Origin: Sphingomonas sp. HDW15A
Lineage (GTDB): Bacteria; Pseudomonadota; Alphaproteobacteria; Sphingomonadales; Sphingomonadaceae
Length of the DNA: 64,000 nt
Reading direction: 5' to 3'
NCBI RefSeq assembly: GCF_011301715.1
Contig: NZ_CP049870.1
Span: forward strand, 434,001-498,000
Shown here: piece by piece, positions 37,800 through 47,929 of the stretch
Layout: every line of letters begins with the position of its first letter
Position numbering within the stretch: position 1 is the stretch's first letter
Program-made: the position numbers and the translations under genes
The notes under the pieces: model-generated
What the model was told of the DNA's origin: nothing
The model's database searches: none
Seen by the model: only the letters and a program-made list of their open reading frames with translations

Positions 37800-39720
37800 G
37801 CTTCGTGGCACTGCTTCCCGCTGCCGCGGCGACGGTCGCTGCCGAGGAAGCGGCGCGGACCACCGCCACCATGCTTGAATATGGCGCGATCATGCTCGGC
37901 ACGGCGCTGCTGTTCGTGACCGTGTTTCGAAAGCTCGGCCTCGGTGCGACTCTTGGCTACATCGTCGGGGGAATCGTCATCGGCCCGCAGGTGCTCGCGC
38001 TTGTGACCGAGCCCGAGCGGCTGTCGGCCATCTCCGAAATCGGCATCGCGCTGCTTCTTTTCATCGTCGGACTCGAACTCAACCCGAGCCGGCTGTGGCG
38101 GCTCAGGAACGACATTTTCGGACTCGGCCTTGCCCAGGTGGTGATCTGCGGCCTGGCGATCAGCCTTTTCGTTTTCTGGGCGCTCGGCGTATCGCCGGCG
38201 GCGGCGCTAGCCATCGGCTTGCCGCTAGCCCTCTCCTCGACCGCGCAGGTTCTGCCGATGCTCCGGGCGGAGGGCCTACTCAATACACCCCGGGGCGAAC
38301 GTGCCTTCTCGATCCTGCTTTTTCAGGACCTTTCGATCGTACCCTTGATCACGATCGTGGCCGCCATGTCGCGCGCGCCGCCCGATCCGAGCGATCCCAG
38401 CGGCTGGACGCTGGCCCTTTACACGGTAGCGGCGATCGTCGGTTTGGTGCTCGCCGGACGTTACCTGATAAGCCCTATGTTCCGCCTCATCGGCCGTATC
38501 GGGGAGCAGGAATTCTTCATCGTTGCCGGCCTGTTCACGGTATTTGCCGCGGCTGCCCTTATGCACATGCTCGGCCTGTCGGTGGCGCTGGGCGCGTTCA
38601 TCGCCGGCGTGATGCTGGCCGAATCGCCGTACCGGCACGAGATCGAGAGCGATGTCGAGCCCTTCCGCTCGATCCTCCTCGGCCTCTTCTTCCTGTCCGT
38701 TGGCATGCTCCTCGATATCCGGACGATTTTTTCCCAGCCGGTGTTCGTGATTTCGATCGCGCTCGCTGTGATCGTCATCAAGGGGGTAATCATCGCAGCT
38801 TTGGCGCGCGTTTTCGGCAATGACTGGCGGCGCTCCGTTCGGCTTGGCCTGCTGCTCAGCCAGGCGGGCGAATTCGGCTTCGTCCTCTTCGCACAAGCGA
38901 CGGCGGCGCAGCTGATCCTTCCCGAGGCAGCCTCGCTACTTGGCGCTGTCATCACGCTGTCGATGGTCACCACGCCACTGCTGATGCGCCTGACCGACTG
39001 GCTCGACCGGCGCGAGGAGTTTCGCGACGATCTGGAAGGCCCGGAAAGTTCGCCCGACACGCCGGCGATCGTCGTCGGCTACGGCCGCTTCGGACAGACG
39101 GTTGCACAAATGATGATGGCCAAGCGCATTCCAGTGACCTTGATCGACAAAGAAGCGAAGATGATCGAACGGGCCGGAGAGTTCGGCACCAAGGTCTATT
39201 ATGGTGATGGTACCCGGGTGGACCTGCTGAAGACCGCCGGGGCGGATAACGCCCGGCTGATTGCATTCTGCAACGATAACAAGGACGGGGGCTCAACCGC
39301 GCATCCCTGTCCGCAGTTCTAGAGGCCTTCCCGCAGGCGTCAGTCATGGTTCGCGCTTACGACCGCGTGCATCTGATGGAGCTGGACCGGCTAGACCTCG
39401 CCTATGCCGGCCGGGAAATGTTCGAGAGTGCGATCGGCATGGGTCGCGCTGCGCTGAGGTTGATCGGCCTGAAGGGCGAGGAGATCGAGCGAGTCGATCA
39501 GGAATATCGCAGCCGGGACTGCGAGCGATTGGAGCGGCAGAGCGCGACCGGCGACCTTCACGCCGGTCAGGACCGAAGTTTCGCGCCCGACCGGCCGCTG
39601 CTCGATGAGGAACCCCGGTACGGACCACTAGAGAACGGAGAGGAAGTGTCGAAGAGCGGAACTATCGAGCGCGCGGCTGACGAAGGCCCGGCCGATCCCG
39701 TGCACAAGAACGAGGACTAG
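37796..39720 (+). CDS. CPA2 family monovalent cation:proton antiporter with TrkA-N domain (KefC-like), frameshifted
   Basis: About 12 membrane helices (residues ~30-400) are followed by a Rossmann TrkA-N/RCK domain beginning AIVVGYGRFGQTVAQMMM. At GGGGG around 39286-39290 the frame shifts; adding one G joins DGGLNRASLSAVLEAFPQ and VMVRAYDRVHLMELDRL. The repaired protein is about 641 residues, a normal KefB/C size, ending near EVSKSGTIERAADE. Its last ~93 bases overlap the convergent aroB, an unusual overlap. Function: K+/H+ exchange linked to glutathione or redox state by family. The start overlaps the previous stop. Confidence 0.85.
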
Positions 39721-40682
39721 TTCGTCTCCGACGTTCTTCTTGTCGTGAATCATCCAGTCGAAAAGTGCAGGTCCCCGAACGCCCGCATGGTCAAGGCGGG
39801 TCGGCAGCCCAACCGACGATAGATGCGCGGCCACCCGGTCGACGTCCGTCTCAGGGCACAGACCGGTGAAGGCCGAGAAACGGAAGGCGAGGACGAGGCC
39901 GATCGCAACGGCTTCTCCATGGAGCAACCCGCCGAGCCCGACGGCGGCCTCTATCGCGTGCGCGAAGCTGTGACCTAGGTTAAGAAGCGTCCGGGTGCCG
40001 CCGCGATCGAGATAATCGCCCCGGACCATCCGGGCCTTGGAAGCGAGGCAATGGCGGACAGCGTGCATGCGTGCTTCGCGATCGCCGGCGATCAGCGCTT
40101 TTCCGTGGCGCTCGCACCAGGCGAAAAAAGCGGGGTCGCCGATCAGGCCGTATTTGACCACCTCAGCATAGCCAGCACTCATCTGGCGCTGGTCTAGCGT
40201 GTCGAGCAATGACGGGTCGGCGACGATCAATACCGGGCTGTGGAACGTTCCCGCGATATTCTTGATTCCCCCGGAATCGATGGCTGTCTTGCCTCCGAGC
40301 CCGCTGTCGACTTGCGCGAGAAGCGTGGTGGGGATCTGGATCACCGGCGTGCCGCGCTTGAAGAGAGAGGCGGCGAGGCCGGTGACGTCCCCAACCGAAC
40401 CCCCCCCAACGCAACAATAGGCGTACCGCGCGCAATCCCTCTCATGGCCAACTCGTCGATAATCCGGGCCAGTACCGGCCAGGTCTTCGCCTCCTCGCCG
40501 CGCGGGACGAGGATCGGCGGGCGATCGGCAATTTCGGCGAGGCTCTGACCGTGCAGGCCGTGTACGTAGGGATCGCTGACTACGGGGACCGGGGCTCCGT
40601 TCGCGATTTCGGCAATCGCGTCGAGCGCGGAGCGGATATCGCCGACGATCAGCCTTTCCTTTTTGCCGGCTTCGCGATTCAT
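39628..40682 (-). CDS. aroB: 3-dehydroquinate synthase, frameshift in a G8 run
   Basis: AroB cyclises DAHP to 3-dehydroquinate in the shikimate pathway. The first part (MNREAGKKERLIVGDIRSAL to ...TPIVALGG) breaks at the run of eight C on the plus strand (40400-40407). One extra base restores the NAD-binding GGGSVGD motif and continuation into PVIQIPTTLLAQVDSGLGGKTAID, VVKYGLIGD and NLGHSFAHAIE. The repaired length is about 351 residues. aroB is normally needed for aromatic amino acids, so an indel error is likely. The stop lies inside the kefC-like 3' end. Confidence 0.88.
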
Positions 40683-40685
40683 GGT

Positions 40686-41225
40686 TCAGCTGTCGAGGTG
40701 CTGTTCGACCGCGGCGATGATCCGCTCGACCACGTCGTTATGCCCACCGCGGCTGCTTTTGACGCGAATATGGGCTTCCGCATAGGAATCCCGCCGCTCT
40801 TGGGCGAGCCGCTCGAGCGTCGCCTTGGGGTCCGCCGTTCGGAGAAGCGGCCGCGTATCCCGGCGAGCGGTGCGTTCGCTAAGTACGTCTACGGGCGCGT
40901 CCAGCCAAACTGTGATTGCCCGAGAATTCAGCAACTCCCGGGTACGGGGATCGATGAACGCACCGCCGCCAGTGGCGATCACGCCGACCGTTCCGTCGAT
41001 CAGCCGCGCGACAAGACGGCGTTCGCCGTCGCGAAAGTCACGTTCCCCATAGCGCTCGAACACTTCGGCAGCGGAAAAACCGGACGCATCCTCGATAGCC
41101 GAATCGCTGTCGACGAAGGGCAGTCCCAAACGTCTGGCCAGACGCCGCCCGACCGTCGACTTGCCGGCACCCATGAGGCCAACAAGGACGATCGGTCGAT
41201 CGAGACGCTCGGACAGCTTTTCCAC
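40686..41225 (-). CDS. aroK: shikimate kinase
   Basis: AroK phosphorylates shikimate at the 3-hydroxyl. The 179-residue protein has P-loop GLMGAGKSTVGR (residues 16-27), the shikimate-binding DSDSAIE and ATGGGAFID, and the RTARRDTRPLL lid. It sits three bases upstream of aroB, on the same strand, in the usual aroK-aroB order. The two would be translated as one unit. Confidence 0.94.
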   Translation of the reverse strand: MEKLSERLDRPIVLVGLMGAGKSTVGRRLARRLGLPFVDSDSAIEDASGFSAAEVFERYGERDFRDGERRLVARLIDGTVGVIATGGGAFIDPRTRELLNSRAITVWLDAPVDVLSERTARRDTRPLLRTADPKATLERLAQERRDSYAEAHIRVKSSRGGHNDVVERIIAAVEQHLDS

Positions 41226-41298
41226 GAAGCGGGGCTATACATTGGGTTCAATGGTCGGGCAAAAGGCAGTGGACCGTTGAATCGAACTCGGGAATTCC

Positions 41299-41433
41299 AT
41301 GCCAAGAGCTATCGTCGTATTGTTCGTCCTTCTGCTTCTGCTCGTCGGGCTGCTCTATCTCCTGTCGTCGAGCGTCGACGAGGTGCCGCAGACCGTTATC
41401 GAAGAGAATGTCATCGCCAATGCGGGCAATTAA
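41299..41433 (+). CDS. 44-residue single-span membrane protein
   Basis: ATG 41299 opens 44 codons: a basic MPRA start, a hydrophobic helix over about residues 5-22 (IVVLFVLLLLVGLLYLL), then an acidic tail (SSSVDEVPQTVIEE to NAGN). The stop is at 41431-41433, inside the next gene, which overlaps it in another frame. Small proteins of this kind occur before the next gene in sphingomonads in my recollection. Too short for automated detection. Function unknown. Confidence 0.6.
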   Translation: MPRAIVVLFVLLLLLVGLLYLLSSSVDEVPQTVIEENVIANAGN

Positions 41434-43213
41434 GCGGCTTTCAGTGGCTGGAGTGATTGCTGCGGTGGGTATTTCCGCTGCGGTCCTCGCTCAGGACAAC
41501 CCGCAATCGATCCTTCCGCCCGGCTTCAATGAGCAAGTTCCAGCCGCAGCCACGAATACGACGATTGCCGGCCCCACAACCTCTCAACCTTCCCAGTCGA
41601 CCCGATCCGAATCCGGCTCGGTTGTCGTTTCCTCGCTGTCCGAGCTGACAGCTGAAGAGCAAGAGCTGGCCCTGCTGGAGCCAGTCCCGCAGATCGAATT
41701 GCCGGCCGGTTCGGAACGTGACCCCAGGCTGGCTGGGCCGATCCCGGCCGGCGAAGCTGGTTTCGGTGAGACGATGTGGGGCGGATCCAGCGGCAAGTTC
41801 CTATCGCGTTTGATGCGTTCGAACGAGACACCGCTGGCTTCCCGCTGGGGCCACATCCTTCTTCGCAATGCCTTGTTGACGGCCGCACCGGCGCCATCGG
41901 ACGTGCATCCGGCGGATTGGGCCGCCGAACGGGCGTGGCTGCTCCTGCGAATGGGCGAGGCGGATGGCGCAAGGCTACTGGTGTCCGGCGTCGACGTCGC
42001 GGATTTCTCGCCGAAAATGTTCCAGGTCGCGGCGCAAAGCGCTCTCGCCAACGGCGATCCCTCGGCGTTATGTCCTCTTCAGGACGGACTTGAAAAGGTC
42101 GAGCGCAAGATCCTCCCGCTGGTTCGGGCCATGTGCGCCTCACTCTCCGGTAGTAACGAGGTCGCCGCATCCGACATCGATAGCGCGAGGCGCCGGGGAT
42201 CATTCCAGCCAATCGACCTCGCTCTCGCCGACAAGGTTGTCGGCGCCGGCGCTGACACATCACGTTCATCGACGGTCGAGTGGGAGCCGGTTGATCAGCT
42301 CAATATCTGGCGGTTCGGGCTGGCTACGGCAACGGGCGCAGTCCCGCCGGAACGCCTCATGGGCCGGGCCCCGCCGCGGATGCTGGCATGGCAGGCGCGG
42401 TCGCCGATCATCTCGCCGGAGGCGAAGCTGGCCGCGGCGCGTGTCGCGACCGGCCTTGGCGTCTTCTCCTCGCAGGCGCTCATCGATCTCTATTCCCTGA
42501 TTTACGACACGACCGACGCCAGCGATCTGGGGGAGACGGACGCTTGGCAATACCGCTTGGCAATGGTCGGCCGGGATCAGGAGGAGAGAGTCGGCGCCAT
42601 TCGCAAGCTGCTCCAATCGGCGAAAACCCCGCTCGAGAAGGAAGCGACCCGCGCCGCCCTCGCTAGGGCCGCGAGCCGCATCGTTCCGAATTCGGATCTC
42701 CAGGATATCGCGCCTGACCTCATCGCTGCGATGCTCGCTGGCGGGTATGACCGCGAGGCGCAAAAATGGGCCTCGGTCATTGACGACATGGATGACGAAC
42801 AGGGCGACCGCTGCTGGGCAATGCTAGCTCTCGGGGCGCCGGACTTCCGCGTAGGCGGCGGCGACCTGGCCGGTTTCATCGGCAATGACGAGAGCCCGGG
42901 ACGGCAGCGCAGCGCATTACTCGTCGCCGGCCTTGCTGGCATTGGACGGATCAGCGCTGCGGAAGCCGGACGGCTCAACAAGCGCTACGGATTCGGCCTG
43001 GGCCGCTCCAACGAGTGGACCCGGATGATCGACGGAGCTTCCAGCCGCGGACAGTCGGGAACGGTCGCGATCCTCGCCGGCACCGGACTACAGGCCGACG
43101 ACTTCAATTCAGTGCCGGCACTGCATGTCTACCATTTGGTCACCGCACTAAATCGTAACGGTCAGCAGTTTGCGGCCCGGATGATCGCCGCCGAGGCGCT
43201 GGCGAGAACGTGA
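41420..43213 (+). CDS. exported helical-repeat protein of unknown function
   Basis: The protein has about 597 residues from ATG 41420 (alternative ATG 41408). An N-terminal signal peptide (MRAIKRLSVAG...ISAAVLAQ) is followed by a long Ser/Thr/Gln-rich linker and a helical domain of about 500 residues. That domain has repeating Leu/Ala-rich helices reminiscent of a TPR-like solenoid (AERAWLLLRMGEADGARLL, AAARVATGLG). No catalytic motif is recognised. It overlaps the 44-residue gene upstream and xerD downstream (four bases), so it is in an operon with xerD. A periplasmic scaffold role is plausible but unproven. Confidence 0.68.
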   Translation: MRAIKRLSVAGVIAAVGISAAVLAQDNPQSILPPGFNEQVPAAATNTTIAGPTTSQPSQSTRSESGSVVVSSLSELTAEEQELALLEPVPQIELPAGSERDPRLAGPIPAGEAGFGETMWGGSSGKFLSRLMRSNETPLASRWGHILLRNALLTAAPAPSDVHPADWAAERAWLLLRMGEADGARLLVSGVDVADFSPKMFQVAAQSALANGDPSALCPLQDGLEKVERKILPLVRAMCASLSGSNEVAASDIDSARRRGSFQPIDLALADKVVGAGADTSRSSTVEWEPVDQLNIWRFGLATATGAVPPERLMGRAPPRMLAWQARSPIISPEAKLAAARVATGLGVFSSQALIDLYSLIYDTTDASDLGETDAWQYRLAMVGRDQEERVGAIRKLLQSAKTPLEKEATRAALARAASRIVPNSDLQDIAPDLIAAMLAGGYDREAQKWASVIDDMDDEQGDRCWAMLALGAPDFRVGGGDLAGFIGNDESPGRQRSALLVAGLAGIGRISAAEAGRLNKRYGFGLGRSNEWTRMIDGASSRGQSGTVAILAGTGLQADDFNSVPALHVYHLVTALNRNGQQFAARMIAAEALART

Positions 43214-44094
43214 CCGGTGAAGACGGGGCGCTGGTCGACCGCTTCCTCGACATGCTCGCGTCCGAAGCCGGAGCGTCGCAAAATACGCTGTACGCTTATC
43301 GCAACGATCTCGCTGCGGCAGCCTCCGGCCTTTCGCGCGGCCTCGCTAATGCCTCCGCGGAGGATTTAGCGACCCTCGCTCCGGAATGGCGTAACCTCGC
43401 CAATTCGACAGTTGCACGCCGTTTGGCAGCGCTGAGGCGATTCTTCGACTTCCTCCAGGACGACGGAATTCGCACCGACAACCCGGCAGCGTCGCTTGCC
43501 CGCCCGCGGATCGAGCGCCCGCTTCCCCGGATTCTCGACAGCGACGAAGTGTTGGCTTTATTCAGAGTGGCCGAGGACAAAGCCGCAAGTGGAGAGCCAA
43601 TGGCGCTTCGCAACCTGACTCTGCTCGAGTTGCTTTACGGGTCGGGGCTTCGCGCGACGGAACTCGTTTCCCTGCCGCGTTTGGCCGTGCGGCCTGGGCA
43701 GCCGTTCCTGATCATTCGCGGCAAGGGATCGAAAGAACGGTTCGTCCCTGTCTCCACCCGCGCTGCCGCGGCTGTCGCGCGCTGGAGCGAAGTGCTCGGC
43801 GGCGATTCGAAGTGGCTTTTTCCAAGCCGGACCAAGCATCTCAGCCGGGTCAGGCTGTTCCAGATCCTACGCTCGCTCGCTGCCGAAGCCGGTCTGGCCC
43901 CCGAGCGCGTCAGCCCGCACGTGCTTCGCCACGCGTTCGCGACGCACCTCCTCGCGGGCGGTGCCGACCTCAGGGCCCTCCAGACGCTGCTTGGCCATGC
44001 CGACATCGGCACCACGCAGATCTATACCCATGTAGACAGCGACCGGCTGGTTAGGCTGGTTAACGAACGCCACCCCCTCGCGCGCCTGCGTTGA
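43210..44094 (+). CDS. xerD: tyrosine recombinase (XerD type)
   Basis: XerD resolves chromosome dimers at dif with XerC and FtsK. The 294-residue protein starts at GTG 43210, in four-base overlap with the previous stop. The catalytic residues are visible: Arg in GSGLRATELVSL, Lys in GKGSKERFVP, HxxR in HVLRHAFATH, His in LGHADIGTTQIYTH and Tyr in that same segment. The N-terminal SAM-like domain reads SQNTLYAYRNDL. Assignment to XerD over XerC rests on overall pattern and neighbourhood. Confidence 0.85.
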   Translation: MTGEDGALVDRFLDMLASEAGASQNTLYAYRNDLAAAASGLSRGLANASAEDLATLAPEWRNLANSTVARRLAALRRFFDFLQDDGIRTDNPAASLARPRIERPLPRILDSDEVLALFRVAEDKAASGEPMALRNLTLLELLYGSGLRATELVSLPRLAVRPGQPFLIIRGKGSKERFVPVSTRAAAAVARWSEVLGGDSKWLFPSRTKHLSRVRLFQILRSLAAEAGLAPERVSPHVLRHAFATHLLAGGADLRALQTLLGHADIGTTQIYTHVDSDRLVRLVNERHPLARLR

Positions 44095-44130
44095 CGAGCA
44101 AGGCGGGTGCCCTTAGGCGGCGAGCCTGTC

Positions 44131-45075
44131 ATGAAGACCTACTTGGAATTCGAAAAGCCGATTGCGGACCTGGAAACCCGGGTGGCGGAACTGCGCAAGA
44201 CGGCGAGTAGTGGCTCGCTCGACATCGACCCGGAAATCGCGAGGCTCGAATCCAAGGCAAGCAAGCTCCTCAAGGACACATATTCTCGGCTTACGCCGTG
44301 GCAGAAGGCGCAAGTCGCTCGTCACCCGGACCGGCCTCATTTCAAGGATTTCTCAGCCAGCCTCGCGGATGATTTCATGCCGCTCGCGGGCGACCGCGCC
44401 TTCGGCGACGACCAGGCCATCATCGGCGGGCTTGCACGGATCGGCGGTCGCAAGGTGATGCTGATCGGGCATGAGAAGGGGGACGACACGGCATCCCGGC
44501 TCAAGCATAATTTCGGCATGGCCAAGCCGGAGGGGTATCGCAAGGCTATCCGCCTGATGCAGCTCGCCGACCGCTTCGGCCTACCGGTCGTGACCCTGGT
44601 TGACACGTCCGGCGCTTTTCCGGGCGTTCAGGCGGAGGAGCGCGGTCAGGCCGAGGCAATTGCCAGATCCACCGAGCAGTGTTTGGCGCTAAACGTTCCG
44701 CTGATCGCCGTGATCACCGGTGAGGGCGGTTCCGGCGGAGCGATCGCGCTTGCTGCGGCGAATCGCGTGCTGATGCTTGAGCATTCCGTCTATTCTGTGA
44801 TCTCGCCGGAAGGTTGTGCATCGATCCTGTGGCGGACCGCGGACAAGGCGGCAGATGCCGCCGAGGCGATGCGGATCGCCGCCAGCGACCTGAAGAGCCT
44901 CGGGGTCATCGACCGGATTGTCGAGGAGCCGCTCGGTGGCGCTCATCGCGATCGCGAAGCCGCGATCGAATCGCTTCGCAACGCCATCAGCGAAGAGCTG
45001 GCGCGCTACGAGGGCATGACTGCTCCCGAAATCATTGCCGAACGCCGCGCCAAGTTCCTCGCAATCGGCGACTGA
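44131..45075 (+). CDS. accA: acetyl-CoA carboxylase carboxyltransferase subunit alpha
   Basis: AccA is the alpha half of the carboxyltransferase that makes malonyl-CoA. The 314-residue protein is typical: [66 protein letters not shown] and [12 protein letters not shown]. The start at 44131 is chosen because the family begins with MxxYLxFE; the frame upstream has no family residues. Confidence 0.95.
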   Translation: MKTYLEFEKPIADLETRVAELRKTASSGSLDIDPEIARLESKASKLLKDTYSRLTPWQKAQVARHPDRPHFKDFSASLADDFMPLAGDRAFGDDQAIIGGLARIGGRKVMLIGHEKGDDTASRLKHNFGMAKPEGYRKAIRLMQLADRFGLPVVTLVDTSGAFPGVQAEERGQAEAIARSTEQCLALNVPLIAVITGEGGSGGAIALAAANRVLMLEHSVYSVISPEGCASILWRTADKAADAAEAMRIAASDLKSLGVIDRIVEEPLGGAHRDREAAIESLRNAISEELARYEGMTAPEIIAERRAKFLAIGD

Positions 45076-45145
45076 CAAACCGGAACCAGGGCAAGGCCAA
45101 ACCCGTTCAGCGGAGCGAAAAACAGCACCGCGTACGGAAGGTACT

Positions 45146-46615
45146 ATGCGCCGCCATCTCATCACGCTCGCAGCGAGCGCCTCCATCCTCGTTCCTGCCG
45201 CCGCACTGGCGCAGTCGCGCTATCTCAATCAAAGGGACGTTGCTGAAGCGCAGCGCCAGCATGCTGAGCTCATCGAGGAGTTCGGCGGTACGGAAACCGG
45301 GCCGAGAGCCAATTATGTGGCCAGTGTGGGGAGACGCATCGCGGACCGCTCCGGGATCGCCAATGGCGGCAATGCCTTTCGCTACACTGCACTCAACAGC
45401 GCGGTCGAGAACGCCTTCGCTGTCCCGGGTGGTTACATCTACATCACGCGCCAGTTGATGACCCTTCTCGATGACGAAGCGGAACTGGCTTTCGTCCTCG
45501 GACATGAAACCGGTCACGTCGCAGCCAACCATGCGCAGGCGCGGCAATCCGCGGCACGGCGCAACTCCGTTCTCGGTATACTCGGGGCAATCCTTGGAAG
45601 CGTCGTGGGCGGCGATGCCTTTGGCGGACTGATCAGCCAGAGCGCGATGCGTTACGCGCAGCTTTCCACTCTGAGCTTCTCGCGAGAACAGGAATATCAG
45701 GCCGACACCTTGGGGACGCGCTACATCACTGCCGCCGGATACGATCCATTGGCGGGCACGCGCGTGCTTGCGGCCCTGACACGCTCCAGCGCCCTGGAAA
45801 CGCGTCTCCAGGGACGTGAGAACCGCTCGTTGCCGGAGTGGGCGAGTACCCATCCGCTCAGCGAGAACCGACTGCAGCGCGCGCTCGCCGAAGCCCGCCG
45901 AGGGACCGTGGCCGGGCAGGGCTTGCGCAACCGCGACCAGTATCTGAGCGTCCTTGAGGGCGTTTACGTCGACGACGACCCCGCGCAGGGCATTATCGAC
46001 GGGCAGACGTTCACTCACCCCGATTTGCGTCTGCAGTTTGCGGTTCCGACGGGTTACCTGATGCAGAACGGCACGAGCGCGGTCACGATTTCAGGCTCTT
46101 CAGGCCAAGCGCAATTCAGCGGCGGACGATATTCTGGTTCGCTGGAACAGTATATTTCGCAGGTCGTCGCCGCTTTGACCGGCGGGCAACGGCAGGTACC
46201 GATGGCGCCTCCACGCCAGACGATGATCAACGGCATCCCCGCGATGTACAGCGTGGGCCGGGCGAACACGTCTTCTGGTGCTCTTGATGTCAGCGTGATG
46301 GCCTATCGCTGGAATCCGGACACCGTTTACCACTTCGTCATGCTGACCAGTGCGGGCCAGGGGATTGGGCAGTTCACGCCAATGGTGAACTCGCTCCGCC
46401 GGATCAGTCAGCAGGAAAGCGCCTCCATCCGGCCGCGGATCCTTGACGTAGTGACGGTGCAGCGCGGCGACACGGTCCAGTCGCTCAGCCGGCAGATGGC
46501 CTATCGCAATTTCCAGGTCGAGCGTTTCCTGGCGCTGAATGGACTGCAGCCGAATGCAGCACTCGTGCCGGGCAGCAAGGTCAAGCTGGTCGTTTACGGA
46601 ACGCGGCGCGCCTGA
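45146..46615 (+). CDS. M48 family zinc metalloprotease with C-terminal LysM-like domain
   Basis: The 489-residue protein has a signal peptide (MRRHLITLAASASILVPAAALA). The metalloprotease domain has HETGHVAANHAQ (HEXXH, near residue 120) and a downstream Glu in SREQEYQADTLGTRY. The C-terminal part ends in a LysM-like motif, RGDTVQSLSRQMAY...RFLALNGLQPNAALVPGSKVKL. It resembles BepA/LoiP-type periplasmic proteases that survey outer-membrane proteins, with peptidoglycan binding by LysM. The start at 45146 (GTACT upstream of ATG) is used because the signal peptide begins there. Confidence 0.87.
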   Translation: MRRHLITLAASASILVPAAALAQSRYLNQRDVAEAQRQHAELIEEFGGTETGPRANYVASVGRRIADRSGIANGGNAFRYTALNSAVENAFAVPGGYIYITRQLMTLLDDEAELAFVLGHETGHVAANHAQARQSAARRNSVLGILGAILGSVVGGDAFGGLISQSAMRYAQLSTLSFSREQEYQADTLGTRYITAAGYDPLAGTRVLAALTRSSALETRLQGRENRSLPEWASTHPLSENRLQRALAEARRGTVAGQGLRNRDQYLSVLEGVYVDDDPAQGIIDGQTFTHPDLRLQFAVPTGYLMQNGTSAVTISGSSGQAQFSGGRYSGSLEQYISQVVAALTGGQRQVPMAPPRQTMINGIPAMYSVGRANTSSGALDVSVMAYRWNPDTVYHFVMLTSAGQGIGQFTPMVNSLRRISQQESASIRPRILDVVTVQRGDTVQSLSRQMAYRNFQVERFLALNGLQPNAALVPGSKVKLVVYGTRRA

Positions 46616-46667
46616 CCCGAGGGTCCTTAGTTTCGAGCGGGTCCGTCTATCCAGGCCGGACCAGTCA

Positions 46668-46850
46668 CTACATGTTGTTCGAAACCTCGTTGCCGAGCTT
46701 GCCCCACATGCCATTAGCGCCGCCGCCAAGCGTCCGCAGGCCGCCCATCATGGCAATCACGATCAGCGCCGCAATGAGCCCATATTCGATGGCTGTTGCT
46801 CCGCGACGGTCACGCCCGAGCATGCGCAATGTCTTCCGGATAGCGTGCAC
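46668..46850 (-). CDS. Flp family type IVb pilin
   Basis: This 60-residue pilin precursor has the Flp signature: leader, cleavage at RRG before ATAIEYGLIAALIVIAMM, the hydrophobic assembly helix, and a short tail. It is the structural subunit of tight-adherence (Tad) pili, which need prepilin peptidase and the Tad machinery, neither seen here. It is transcribed toward the M48 gene and has an AT-containing upstream region (46851-46930) that may carry its promoter. Confidence 0.9.
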   Translation of the reverse strand: MHAIRKTLRMLGRDRRGATAIEYGLIAALIVIAMMGGLRTLGGGANGMWGKLGNEVSNNM

Positions 46851-46934
46851 GCCACCCTCCTCTGGTCTTGGTCCACGGAGACGAAATTAAATGCCGGTGG
46901 TTAAGAAACCTTGCGCGGAGCAGGTTAACGCACA

Positions 46935-47654
46935 CTAGACCGTCATTTTCGCGATCCCGGAAAAATGAAGGATTTCGAACCTTTCCTCGACCCTCTCCCC
47001 GCTGGAAAAGAGATTGCGCGCATCCCGGTAAACGCCCCGATCGAGCGCGGGGATGGCACCTGCGAGGCTGTTCGTGCAGCCCATGGAGCGTAGGTCGCGG
47101 ACGATGCTGTCCAATCCGCTGTAGCGGACGTCGAAGCTATCGACGTCGACCACCACGTCGGTGAAGCCCGCGCCGCTGAGCATCTCGCTCAAAGTCGCCG
47201 CATCGAGCATGGCATGGAAACGTTGCGCTGCCCGACCGCTGGCGCGCTCCGCATCGAGGAAAGCACGCCTCATCCTCGGCAGGCTGCCGCTGCCGATCGA
47301 AGCCCCTATAAGCCTTCCGCCCGGACGCAGCGCATGTCGCGTGATGAATGCCGCAATCGCAGGATCGTCGGCGTAATCGAGGACCCCGACTGCCAGGACG
47401 AGGTCGGCGCATCCCGGCTCAAGTGAGGATAGTGCAAGACTTACAACGGACGCCGCACCAGGAACAACCGGCCCGTCCTCTTGCTTGCCGGGACCTTCGA
47501 GAATCACGAGGTCGCCAACTGGGCCGGGCAGGAATTGCAGTCGGTCAAGGCAATCTTCAATCGCGCGCCGGTAGAGAAAATCATCACTGCCCAATCGCTT
47601 GGCTCGGGACTGCTTGGCGCAAAGGCGACGTGGATCGAGTTTGACGCGAGTCAT
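46935..47654 (-). CDS. SAM-dependent methyltransferase domain protein (BioC/NDUFAF5-like)
   Basis: The 239-residue protein has a degenerate class I methyltransferase core: EPGCADLVLAVGVLDYADDP and RPGGRLIGASIGSGSLPRMR, followed by helical C-terminal segments (RAAQRFHAMLDAATLSEML). The N-terminus RRLCAKQSRAKR fits this group. It is like the sphingomonad protein next to comF/grxC. Substrate unknown. Start 47654 matches MTRVKLDPRR; an extended frame begins at 47690. Confidence 0.75.
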   Translation of the reverse strand: MTRVKLDPRRLCAKQSRAKRLGSDDFLYRRAIEDCLDRLQFLPGPVGDLVILEGPGKQEDGPVVPGAASVVSLALSSLEPGCADLVLAVGVLDYADDPAIAAFITRHALRPGGRLIGASIGSGSLPRMRRAFLDAERASGRAAQRFHAMLDAATLSEMLSGAGFTDVVVDVDSFDVRYSGLDSIVRDLRSMGCTNSLAGAIPALDRGVYRDARNLFSSGERVEERFEILHFSGIAKMTV

Positions 47655-47808
47655 GGCCGCGCTTGTGCGCAACCGAATGACGGGCAACAAGAGGTGATGA
47701 ACGTCCTTGAGCGCGATATTCCACGATGCTGCCTTTTTGGCGATCGACTTCGCTCACCCGCCACGCTGCGGCGGCCGCGGAATCTCCTGCGGTTTTGAGC
47801 AAGCCGGA

Positions 47809-47919
47809 GGTATGCGCCAAAGCATTGTAGGGTCGGGCGCAAGGCAGGCGGATCTATTATGTTCCGCGCGTGTGGTGTGGTCATCACTGCTCGTGCGTTG
47901 GTGGGCCAGGCTGTATTAA
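47809..47919 (+). pseudogene. possible 3' remnant of a comF-like phosphoribosyltransferase gene
   Basis: Between the methyltransferase and grxC, the usual place of comF in sphingomonads, plus-strand frames contain short ComF-like pieces: VCAKAL (47814-47828 region) and GARQADLLCSARVV (around 47835-47876), in different frames. There is no upstream PRTase motif (DDVxTTG), so this would be only a damaged tail. The matches are weak, and the segment could be chance. A frame-corrected search would settle it. Confidence 0.25.
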
Positions 47920-47929
47920 TGGAGCTGTG

